Shown here in pieces: positions 8,302-15,601 of a stretch of DNA of 28,048 nt. The notes under the pieces are model-generated. The model was given only the letters and a program-made list of their open reading frames with translations. It searched no databases and was not told the DNA's origin. The stretch spans positions 1-28,048 of the forward strand of contig CAZGCA010000078.1 of NCBI GenBank assembly GCA_964524145.1. The letters run 5' to 3'. A program made the translations under genes and the position numbers. The first letter of the stretch is position 1. Each line of letters starts with the position of its first letter. This DNA is from CAZGCA01 sp964524145. Its GTDB lineage: Bacteria; Hydrogenedentota; CAZGCA01.

Positions 8302-9486
8302 TCACTCGGCAAGTTCCGCGAGAATGCGCTGGGTTTTCTCGGTCATAGGCCATGTGCCGTGCTCAACAAACTGAACTCCCGCGTTAAGGTACAGGACCAG
8401 AGCCCCACGGGGGCGGCCGTCGCAATCAGCATAAACATGGCGCATGTCACGCTCGATAAGAACGGGAACGTCGGTGGTTACCACGCACGGCTGCTGGTAG
8501 CCCGTCTCTCGACCCTCGTGCGGCGATACCCAACGGCGGTCTTGATCCGCGCGCAGAACGTCCTTCACTCCCTCGGATAACCTGTGGAAAACGAACGCTT
8601 CCTCGCCGTCTTTCACGACCAAATCTTTGTCAAAAGTTCCGCCTTCGGAGATTTGCCTGCGGTACGCCTGCGCAAATGCTTCGACATCGTCGTCGTTGAG
8701 TACGGCGTATCCGATGTAGAAGTAGCTCTGGTCGTCGTAGGGGGGCGCAGGCTTGTTAGAGGCCTCCAGACCTTGCGTTCGCTTTTTTGCATAGCGTATA
8801 GTCGGACACGTGAGCGGGAGCGGGTCGGTGTTATCCTTCGGGGTGATCGCCTCCGCCGAGAACATAAGCACGCCGGGCTGCGAAGACAAAGGGGGAAACA
8901 TTCCCGCATGCTCCTCCCGATATTCCCGGAACACGCTTTGCATCGCCCTAAGATTGCCCTGGCAGACGGCCATATCCTGGTTAGGGCGGCCCTTGCTAAA
9001 ATAAGCAAACGCGACAAGCATGATCGGCACGACGACGTTGAGGTAGCCAAGCAAGGTGCCGAACAGGCCGCGCCAAAGCACGCGGCCGGTGCCGGGAACG
9101 CGCCTGCCCCTGGCGATGGCAATATGTCCGGTAACAATGGCCGACAGCGCCATGAATAGCACGATAAGTCCCGTGCCCAGATACGCGAGAAAGGCGCCGT
9201 ACGTAACCTCCCCCTGGGAAGGCAGACCCTCGGAAGGTAGAACCCATCGGAGAAGATGAATCAACGCAAACGTAAGGGGAATCCAAGACAGGGGACACGA
9301 GAGAATGGCCAGGATCAAACTCGCGTTCGCCAACTTTCGCACGCGTCCGCTGTGGGATGCTTGCGCCAGAGCTTCTGAGCCGAGGTCGTCGCCTTCGCCC
9401 ACCGTGGCGCCGCACTCGCTATTAGGGCACCGCACAGGCTGCTCTCCTTGGCGCTCTTGGTCTATCGATGGCTCTCCCCACCCCAC
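8302..9486 (-). CDS. DUF4190-like membrane protein with pseudopilin-like C-terminal domain
   Basis: This 394-residue protein starts with GTG at 9486. A CPNSEC pair (20-25) hints at a remnant zinc hook. Three hydrophobic helices follow (about 52-75, 97-120, 143-163); GHIAIARG (120-127) and the Gly-rich LFGTLLGYLN (141-150) resemble DUF4190. The soluble part has CQGNLRAMQSVFREYREEHAGMFPP (175-199 region), which looks like the N-terminal helix exit of H-X9-DG prepilin-like proteins, and ends with GALVLYLNAGVQFVEHGTWP, the position where that family usually has a Leu-Asp-Gly-His strand. No prepilin peptidase site is seen. It is the last of a four-gene unit, 34 bases after the previous stop. Function unknown; the C-terminal assignment is by pattern only. 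Confidence 0.65.
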   Translation of the reverse strand: MGWGEPSIDQERQGEQPVRCPNSECGATVGEGDDLGSEALAQASHSGRVRKLANASLILAILSCPLSWIPLTFALIHLLRWVLPSEGLPSQGEVTYGAFLAYLGTGLIVLFMALSAIVTGHIAIARGRRVPGTGRVLWRGLFGTLLGYLNVVVPIMLVAFAYFSKGRPNQDMAVCQGNLRAMQSVFREYREEHAGMFPPLSSQPGVLMFSAEAITPKDNTDPLPLTCPTIRYAKKRTQGLEASNKPAPPYDDQSYFYIGYAVLNDDDVEAFAQAYRRQISEGGTFDKDLVVKDGEEAFVFHRLSEGVKDVLRADQDRRWVSPHEGRETGYQQPCVVTTDVPVLIERDMRHVYADCDGRPRGALVLYLNAGVQFVEHGTWPMTEKTQRILAELAE

Positions 9487-9520
9487 TTTACCGACATAGC
9501 GACTGCCCTCGATTGCACAC

Positions 9521-11023
9521 CTAACCGGCCTTTCTACCGCCCCGGAGCGTTTCCTTCTTTACGCTCGCGGCCTGGCCGGAATGGGCTGCCTGATTCATCT
9601 CTTGGAGCACGCGATCGGCCAATACGGCCGAGGTATCCGAAATCTCGCCCTGAGAAAGCCGCAACTCCGCCAGCTGGCCAAGCATACGTATCTCGTCACC
9701 TATCTTGGCCGTGATTGACGCGATCTGGCTTTCAATCCGTCTTGCGGCGCGCGTTGCCTCGAGTCTCTCCTTGAGAAACTCGTCTCCGACCCCGGCGTAT
9801 ACCTGCCGAGCCTGTCTGTAGGTCTTTCTCGCGTCGACGTATTGCCTGCTCGCGGACTCCTGGCTTGCTCTGGCTTCAAGCGCGTTGGCAATACGCAACT
9901 GCTGGCGCAGCTCTTTCAGCCGGGCGTCTCGAGCGGCGATAAGTGAGACTGTTCTGTCAAGCTCAGTGCGGGCTGCGGCGTTACCGGGCTCGTATTTGAG
10001 CACGGCTTCAAACGCCGCTTTTGCAGGCTCGAGGTTGCCTCCCGACAGCAGGGCGACCCCAAGTGTGTAGTAGTAGTTGCTGACTCTCCGCCTGATCTCC
10101 GTCCAGTTTGGGACTTGGTCGAGTATTCGATTGTACTCGCCCACCGCTCTCGAGTATCGTCCGGCATCGTAATACGTGTCGGCGATCCGTTTCGCCGTCT
10201 GGGGCGAGAGAAGGTTCCGGGTCACGAGCACGCCGTATGTCTGATCGGCAATCTCGTCCTGATCGTGGTTGATGTAGAACGCCAAGCTGTCGACGTAATA
10301 GTCGCGCAGCGCCAGTGAAAAAGCGCCCGGTCTCCGAAAGAGTGTGCCGCGTTCCAGGACGGTGTACCAGGCGTCGGCAACGGTGTTGACGGCGTTTTGG
10401 AAGTAGATATTGACCGATCGCGCCGCATATTCCCTGAACCCAACGCCTCTTTTGTAGTCCGATGTAATGAAGAACTCGGCATCGGATATGTACCGCCGTT
10501 TCTCGCCGAGGTACCTGCGTGCGTCTACTATCGGCATGCGTTTTGCACTTCTGTACGAAAGACCATCGATCGTCAGATCGATATCGTACTCGTACCGGGC
10601 ACGCACATCCGTGCCGACTTCGGTCTGTGCAAACCGGGAGAACGGCGCGTTCATTGCCGCGACAACCTGGCCGAGCACTCCCATGCGGAACGCAAGGTAT
10701 TGCGACAGCCCGTCCGCGCTCACCGACTGGAGCAAGTGCATCTCGTTCTCGACGGCGTTTAGTACATTCCCCGCAGCGTAATTTGGCACGCCGTCATTCC
10801 TGGCCATTACCGCCTCGAGCGATAGTGAAGACCCCTCGAGCAGGCTTTCCTCGTAACCCCGAAGCATCATCTGGTGCTCGACCGGCAGCGCCCTGATAGC
10901 TGTCCAGGCAATGGTGCGTCTTGCTTTCTCGCCCCACGCGAACGCGTTCTCCGATCCTGCGACGACAGTTATCAGGATGAATAGTGCCACAACACGAATC
11001 AGCAGCTTTCGGTGCTCGGACAT
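9521..11023 (-). CDS. Secreted TPR/coiled-coil protein with degenerate S1/P1-phospholipase C-like N-terminal domain
   Basis: At 500 residues from ATG 11023, with GAGG nine bases upstream; an in-frame TTG 57 bases earlier would spoil the signal peptide. Residues 1-29 are a signal peptide ending AFA, giving a mature protein starting Trp30-Gly-Glu-Lys. Zinc-dependent phospholipase C/S1-P1 nucleases also begin their mature chain with Trp as a zinc ligand. The following His is Arg here, and the LGQVVAAMNAPF and VNTVADAWYTVL segments resemble that fold but lack its His/Asp ligands. TPR-like helices (about 270-350, GRYSRAVGEYNRIL, GNLEPAKAAFEAVLKYEP) and a long charged coiled coil complete the protein. 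Probably periplasmic or surface-located and non-catalytic; the fold relationship is my inference. Confidence 0.7.
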   Translation of the reverse strand: MSEHRKLLIRVVALFILITVVAGSENAFAWGEKARRTIAWTAIRALPVEHQMMLRGYEESLLEGSSLSLEAVMARNDGVPNYAAGNVLNAVENEMHLLQSVSADGLSQYLAFRMGVLGQVVAAMNAPFSRFAQTEVGTDVRARYEYDIDLTIDGLSYRSAKRMPIVDARRYLGEKRRYISDAEFFITSDYKRGVGFREYAARSVNIYFQNAVNTVADAWYTVLERGTLFRRPGAFSLALRDYYVDSLAFYINHDQDEIADQTYGVLVTRNLLSPQTAKRIADTYYDAGRYSRAVGEYNRILDQVPNWTEIRRRVSNYYYTLGVALLSGGNLEPAKAAFEAVLKYEPGNAAARTELDRTVSLIAARDARLKELRQQLRIANALEARASQESASRQYVDARKTYRQARQVYAGVGDEFLKERLEATRAARRIESQIASITAKIGDEIRMLGQLAELRLSQGEISDTSAVLADRVLQEMNQAAHSGQAASVKKETLRGGRKAG

Positions 11024-11081
11024 ATCACTTAGCCTCGTTTTCGTCATCGTTATTCGGCAAGAACAAGACACGTTACCCAAC

Positions 11082-12644
11082 TCACGTCATCGAGCCTTGC
11101 AGGAGGTCCAAAACTCGCCGCACCTCAGATACGTCTTCTTCCTCAGGAGCGCGACGCAAGTACGTCTTAAGCTCTCTTATCGCCTCCGCCGTCTGATTTC
11201 GTTTTGCGTAAAAGCTTCCCAGTGCGAGACGGTGGGACGGGTTGTCCGGTTCCTTGTTTATGGCGATCTTGAAGTATCGTATGGCGTCCAAGTCTCGCCC
11301 CATTCTGTCGTACAAGAGCGCGAGCCGAGATGCCGCTTCGGCGTTGTTGCTGTCAATTTCAAGGGCGCGCTCGAGTGCCGTTCGAGCCTGTTGAAGATCG
11401 TCTCTGGCGATGTAAACGATCGCCGTCTGAACGTGTGCCTTCGAAGTAAAACCGCGGTCGATCTCGATTACACGATTCAAGTGCCGCAACGCTTCATCCA
11501 ACCGCCCGGCCATCCGACACGCTATTCCCAACAGGTACTCTGTGGCGTGGTCGTCCGGGGAAAGTCGGTTGGCGTACTCGAACTCTCTGATCGCGTCATC
11601 GTATCGCTTCGTCGACAAAAGGGTGAGTCCGAGAAAATACCGCGTTCCTCGACGAAACTGCGTGTTGTTTTCCAGCGCGACCTTCATTGCTTGAAGGGTT
11701 CCGGTGAGATTGCCTTCCGCGTTCAGCGACAGCCCCTGCAGAAAGTGCGCGTCTCCCAGCTGAGGGTTGATGCTCAAAGCCATATCTGCTTCCCTGAGAG
11801 CGGCCTCGTACCGGCCTTGCCGGGCATAGGTGACCGCGAGCAAGTAGTGTGCAGCGTCCGAAGAAGGCTGGTTTGCCACGGCCCCTTCCAAGTTCGAGAC
11901 GGCTTCATCAAGCCGACCCGTAACGCTGTAGGCGAGACCCAGCAACAGACTGGCATCGGTGTTTCCCGGTTGGCGCTCCAACACCGCCTCGAGCTGTTCG
12001 ATCTCGTTGGCATAACGCGGCGGCGCGAGCAGCGCGTACGATATTGCAAGCAGCAGCCGGGCGGTTACGTTGGAAGGATCGAGCTCGACGCTTGTCGAGA
12101 ACTCGCCGGTTGCGGCCTCGGTCTTGCCTTGCGCTGTGTATACCAGCCCGAGATAGTAATGTGCGAGCGCGGGTTTTTGGTTGCGCGAGACGGCTTTCTG
12201 CAGACTCTCGGCGGCCTCCGCATACTGTCCTGCGTCATACTGTCTGCGGCCCTGTCCGACGAAGTCCTGGAACACAAGGTAGTACAATGCGAGAACTATC
12301 GCAGCTACCACGATAAGCGAAGCCGCGGCGATCCCTCCTACGGCAAGCCATCGCCGCCAATTTCGTTCCACGGGGGCCGTTGGCGCGCTGCCCGTCCCGG
12401 TAGCGCTGCTCGGCCCGAGTGTCACGCGCTTGCCGGTGAGCAGGTTGGTGCCACAGGCAACACAAATGACGTCTCCCGAGCTCACCTGAGTTCCGCATCG
12501 AGGACATCTGTCGGATTTTACCGGACGCACGTCTTTTGGGACGGCGCGCATCGAGCCACCACAATGCGGACATCGTACTGCGTCGGCTCGCACGTTCTTG
12601 CTGCAAAACGGACAATTCTTGGTTTCTGCTTCAGCCAACTTCAC
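11082..12644 (-). CDS. Double zinc-ribbon, single-TM, TPR-repeat protein
   Basis: A 520-residue protein beginning with GTG 12644. Two zinc ribbons open the chain: Cys11/14-Cys25/28 (CPFC, CPHC) and Cys47/50-Cys61/64 (CPRC, CVAC). A transmembrane helix spans about 99-124. From about 128 to 510 there are some ten tetratricopeptide repeats with the usual A-x-x-Y-L-G and P-x pattern (for example YDAGQYAEAAESLQKAV, GRLDEALRHLNRVIEID). The layout suggests cytoplasmic ribbons with a TPR scaffold outside the membrane. The first 14 bases overlap the end of the upstream lipoprotein gene, suggesting coupling; the next gene begins 58 bases downstream. It is probably a scaffold for partner proteins in the same unit; no catalytic domain is visible. 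Confidence 0.8.
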   Translation of the reverse strand: MKLAEAETKNCPFCSKNVRADAVRCPHCGGSMRAVPKDVRPVKSDRCPRCGTQVSSGDVICVACGTNLLTGKRVTLGPSSATGTGSAPTAPVERNWRRWLAVGGIAAASLIVVAAIVLALYYLVFQDFVGQGRRQYDAGQYAEAAESLQKAVSRNQKPALAHYYLGLVYTAQGKTEAATGEFSTSVELDPSNVTARLLLAISYALLAPPRYANEIEQLEAVLERQPGNTDASLLLGLAYSVTGRLDEAVSNLEGAVANQPSSDAAHYLLAVTYARQGRYEAALREADMALSINPQLGDAHFLQGLSLNAEGNLTGTLQAMKVALENNTQFRRGTRYFLGLTLLSTKRYDDAIREFEYANRLSPDDHATEYLLGIACRMAGRLDEALRHLNRVIEIDRGFTSKAHVQTAIVYIARDDLQQARTALERALEIDSNNAEAASRLALLYDRMGRDLDAIRYFKIAINKEPDNPSHRLALGSFYAKRNQTAEAIRELKTYLRRAPEEEDVSEVRRVLDLLQGSMT

Positions 12645-13641
12645 TCACCCCCGCAACTGCGGTTGTACCGCTCGCTCCCGGACCGGCTTGACCGAGAAAC
12701 TCGCCGAGATGTGCACTGTTGTTAACACCAAACACACCGACCAATCTTGTGTCGTCACGCGCTATTCCATGTTGCAGACCACCTTGGGCGCGGACGATAA
12801 TCATGCTCTCGGACGCTTTCTCCGCCACGTGTTTGCCCTCGAGTGCAGCTCGGATGTTGGTGAACGCTTTTCTGGCGGCCACGTCACTCTTGAAACGCGC
12901 AACAAACGCCTCGAAACGGTTTCCGTCGAGATCGTACGTTGCGAATCCCGCTTCGTCGCCGGGAACCATTCCAAGAATCTGGGATTTGGACAATAAGATA
13001 ACCCTGCCGGCGTTCTGAACGCCCAGCTTGCCGCGCGCAAATACCTCGGAACGCGCTACCCGGCCCTTGGCGGGCAACAGAGCGAATATCGACGGAATCT
13101 CACCCTTTTGCGACCCGATCTGTACCGATACCGCTTTCGCGAACTCCGTTATTGTGTCTTGAATGCCTTCAACTGGGGTGAATGCTATCACCACGACATA
13201 GAACTGACCTTTCCAGAAGTACAGCATGTCGGAGAGTAGGACTCCCTCGGTACCTATCTCCAGAGGTGTGGCGGATGGACCGTTCCGCTGGGTAGAATAG
13301 TAACCAAACGCCGCACCGGGGTCTTTCATCTTGAATATCTGGACCTGGATCTCGCTGTCTCCCTTGGCGAAATCCGCTACCACCACCTTTTCAAACCCGT
13401 ATTCGAGATAGAGTTCCGCAGCGCCGTCGACGAAATCGTAAAGGGTGTTCTCTTCCCCCATGGCGTAGTGGCTGGGTTGCGACGAAAGGTGCCACCCGTC
13501 GAGCCCTTGCGAGCTTGTCTCAGGAACCAGTGCCATCAGGTCGGAAGTGGCCGGTCCGTCTGGTGCTTTCGCACCACTGCAGGAACAGAATCCTGCGACA
13601 AGGAAAGACAATCCTGCTGCCAGGACGAACACTCTCAACAT
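12631..13641 (-). CDS. DUF6599-like secreted or lipid-anchored protein
   Basis: A 336-residue protein if started at ATG 13641; a GTG at 13662 would add seven residues. A hydrophobic leader ends in AGFCSCSG, a loose lipobox, so lipid anchoring is likely but not certain. The mature part has YDFVDGAAELYLEYGFEKVVVADF followed by IQVQIFKMKDPGAAFGYYS, the recurring pattern of DUF6599-type proteins; a related second half has FARGKLGVQNAG and AFGVYDL-like strands. It is the first gene of a four-gene unit with a good promoter 45 bases upstream, and overlaps the TPR gene by 14 bases. Function unknown; the family name is from memory of the motif. Confidence 0.7.
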   Translation of the reverse strand: MLRVFVLAAGLSFLVAGFCSCSGAKAPDGPATSDLMALVPETSSQGLDGWHLSSQPSHYAMGEENTLYDFVDGAAELYLEYGFEKVVVADFAKGDSEIQVQIFKMKDPGAAFGYYSTQRNGPSATPLEIGTEGVLLSDMLYFWKGQFYVVVIAFTPVEGIQDTITEFAKAVSVQIGSQKGEIPSIFALLPAKGRVARSEVFARGKLGVQNAGRVILLSKSQILGMVPGDEAGFATYDLDGNRFEAFVARFKSDVAARKAFTNIRAALEGKHVAEKASESMIIVRAQGGLQHGIARDDTRLVGVFGVNNSAHLGEFLGQAGPGASGTTAVAGVSEVG

Positions 13642-13692
13642 AGCCACCCGCGTTCCGGCCACCCTCGCGTCTGCATCCTTCTACCCGGCCTT

Positions 13693-13722
13693 ATTTTATC
13701 ATAGCACCGGCTTCCAAGTCAA
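13693..13722 (-). promoter_or_regulatory. Sigma70-like promoter of the four-gene envelope cluster
   Basis: On the minus strand TTGACT (13722-13717) and TAAAAT (13698-13693) are 18 bases apart. Transcription would start near 13686, leaving a 45-base leader to ATG 13641. It lies in the 204-base gap after the ThuA-like gene. Confidence 0.55.
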
Positions 13723-13845
13723 AGTAGACACAGCTTTTGGGAAGCGGACCGTTCGCAGTATTCGCGTTTCGAAGAGGTCCCACGAAGTGCGCAATCGGCA
13801 CGGCCGAAAGAGCTGCCGCCGGTGGCACAAGCCTCCTGGCCGCGA

Positions 13846-14577
13846 CTACTCCTGAATGTCTTCGAGCGGCTGGACGTTGTCCCAGGTCACTTCGGGGCCG
13901 TCAACAGGCGCCGCCCAGCGGACAGCGTTGGTTATAACGTTCAGCACCTCGGGCTGGTGATAGATGGGGTAGGTCTCGTGTCCCGGCCGGAAATAGAATA
14001 TCTTGCCGCTGCCGCGATGGAAACAACATCCGCTCCGGAACACTTCCCCTCCCTGGAACCAGCTTATGAAGACGGTCGTATCCGGCTGCGGGATATCGAA
14101 CCGCTCGCCGTACATCTCGGCGTGGGGGATCTCGATGTATTCGGGCACTCCGTCGGCGATCGGATGGCCCGGCTCGACGACCCAGAGCCGCTCCTTCTCG
14201 GCTATCTCGCGCCATTTCAGCATGCAGCTCGTGCCCATCAGCGTGCGGAACACTTTCGAGAGATGGGCCGAGTGCAACACGACCAGCCCCATACCTTCGA
14301 GAACGCGAAACTGTACCTTTGTCACGATATCGTCCTCGACCTCGAGATGCGCCATGTGGCCCCACCAGATAAGGACGTCCGTTGCCGCCAGCACGTCGTC
14401 GGTCAGACCGTGTTCGGGCTCGTCAAGCGTTGCCGTCCGAACCTCGATATCGGCCTCGACGCCCAGGTGTTTCGCAATCGCGTTGTGCATACCCTCCGGA
14501 TAGATCTTCGCTATCTCTTCGTTCAGCTTCTCGTGCCTGTACTCATTCCAAACCGTTACGCGTATCTTGTCCTTCAT
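13846..14577 (-). CDS. ThuA-like (trehalose utilisation) domain protein
   Basis: A 243-residue cytoplasmic protein of the ThuA family, a class I glutamine-amidotransferase-like fold. Seen: the starting strand IRVTVWNEYRHEK, EGMHNAI, LTDDVLAATDVLIWWGHMAH (the usual WWGH-type loop), GLVVLHSAHLSK at the nucleophile-elbow position (His-Ser rather than Cys), and IFYFRPGHETYPIYHQPEV near the C terminus, which is highly typical. GGGAG stands six bases before the ATG and a strong promoter is about 70 bases upstream. ThuA proteins are linked to disaccharide oxidation or uptake, usually beside Gfo/Idh oxidoreductases and sugar isomerases; here a TIM-barrel isomerase is the upstream neighbour. The exact reaction is not known. 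Confidence 0.85.
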   Translation of the reverse strand: MKDKIRVTVWNEYRHEKLNEEIAKIYPEGMHNAIAKHLGVEADIEVRTATLDEPEHGLTDDVLAATDVLIWWGHMAHLEVEDDIVTKVQFRVLEGMGLVVLHSAHLSKVFRTLMGTSCMLKWREIAEKERLWVVEPGHPIADGVPEYIEIPHAEMYGERFDIPQPDTTVFISWFQGGEVFRSGCCFHRGSGKIFYFRPGHETYPIYHQPEVLNVITNAVRWAAPVDGPEVTWDNVQPLEDIQE

Positions 14578-14655
14578 TGCACACTCCCATCATCGTGCCG
14601 CATGCTTCCTTCTCCAGAACACTCGGGCAATCGTCTCTCAGCCGAATCACGCACG

Positions 14656-14684
14656 ATCATACCCTCAACGTTCCACCCCGTCAA
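14656..14684 (-). promoter_or_regulatory. Sigma70-like promoter of the ThuA-like gene
   Basis: Minus-strand TTGACG (14684-14679) and TATGAT (14661-14656) are separated by 17 bases, with a start expected near 14649 and a leader of about 70 bases. It separates the ThuA-like gene from the upstream TIM-barrel gene. Confidence 0.55.
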
Positions 14685-14735
14685 GTAATCGGCCCGCGGA
14701 CAACCGTGTACAAGATCGCTGACAAGAGTTGCGGA

Positions 14736-15518
14736 TCACGTGGCATGCCAAAGGGATTTGACGGTCTCGTACGCGATCTTGCACCACTGCCCCGGCTCGG
14801 CATCGGACGGTTTGTGCACTTCGAGGTTGACGGCTTTGCGATAGCCGCAGCTCTTGATGGTGTGGACGATGGGAGGCCAGTCGATGGTGCCGTTGCCGGG
14901 CAGGTTGTGCTGGTCGGCGGTGCCGTCGTTGTCGTGCAGGTGCAGCGCTATGAGCCTGTCCGCGTACCGGTCTACCATCTCCGACTGGCCGGCGATATTC
15001 GCGTGGCCCGAATCGAAACAGAACCCGAGGTAGCCGGCGGGATAGCTTTCAAGAAGCTCGTCGAAAAGCGCGTAATCGGAATCGCCGAGGTTCTCTATCG
15101 CGGCCCGGACGCCGTACCGGTCCGCGTGCGGCCGCAACATGTCCAGCAACCTCTTCGACGCAAGGATATCCTCGACCATCGTTCCGGTTTTCTTGCCTTT
15201 CGGAAGGTGCAGCACGATGCAGTCGCCGCCGAGTGTCGAGATAAACTGCAGCCTGTTTATGTTGAGCGCCAGCCAGAGGTCGTCGGGGAAATCCGCGCCG
15301 TCGCCCACCCCGCACACCGAGTGGACGTCCTGCACGACTATCCCGGCATTCTCGGCAAGCCGCAACACCTCTGCCGTCTCGTCCTTCGAGTATCGTTTCG
15401 GACTCACCCAATGGTCGCACCAGTGGATAGACCTGAACCCTCCTTCCGAGAAATCGCAAAATCGCGGGCCTATCGGCTCGCCGTCGTCGTACGCGTCAGT
15501 TGTTATCGAGAACTCCAT
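14736..15518 (-). CDS. Sugar phosphate isomerase/epimerase-like TIM barrel protein
   Basis: A 260-residue protein of the xylose isomerase-like/AP endonuclease 2 superfamily. Putative metal ligands are Glu142 (AAIENLG), Asp169 and His172 (CFDSGHANIAG), His195 (LHLHDNDG) and Glu233 (NLEVHK), in family order. Members isomerise or epimerise sugars and keto-inositols with a divalent metal. GGAG precedes the ATG by seven bases. It follows the PilZ-transpeptidase gene by 83 bases and precedes the ThuA-like gene, a pairing often seen in carbohydrate loci. Substrate cannot be assigned. Confidence 0.87.
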   Translation of the reverse strand: MEFSITTDAYDDGEPIGPRFCDFSEGGFRSIHWCDHWVSPKRYSKDETAEVLRLAENAGIVVQDVHSVCGVGDGADFPDDLWLALNINRLQFISTLGGDCIVLHLPKGKKTGTMVEDILASKRLLDMLRPHADRYGVRAAIENLGDSDYALFDELLESYPAGYLGFCFDSGHANIAGQSEMVDRYADRLIALHLHDNDGTADQHNLPGNGTIDWPPIVHTIKSCGYRKAVNLEVHKPSDAEPGQWCKIAYETVKSLWHAT

Positions 15519-15601
15519 TTGCCTGCTCCGCGTCGACCATTATGCGGTCACCTCGGATACTTCGATTACGATTACGAGCACGACCAAGCGGGCGCTGCCG
15601 C

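Noticed and set aside
10911..12725. Long plus-strand open frame (604 codons)
   Set aside because: It is antisense to the TPR and phospholipase-like genes, has no recognisable domain or start signal, and arises from third-position G+C bias.
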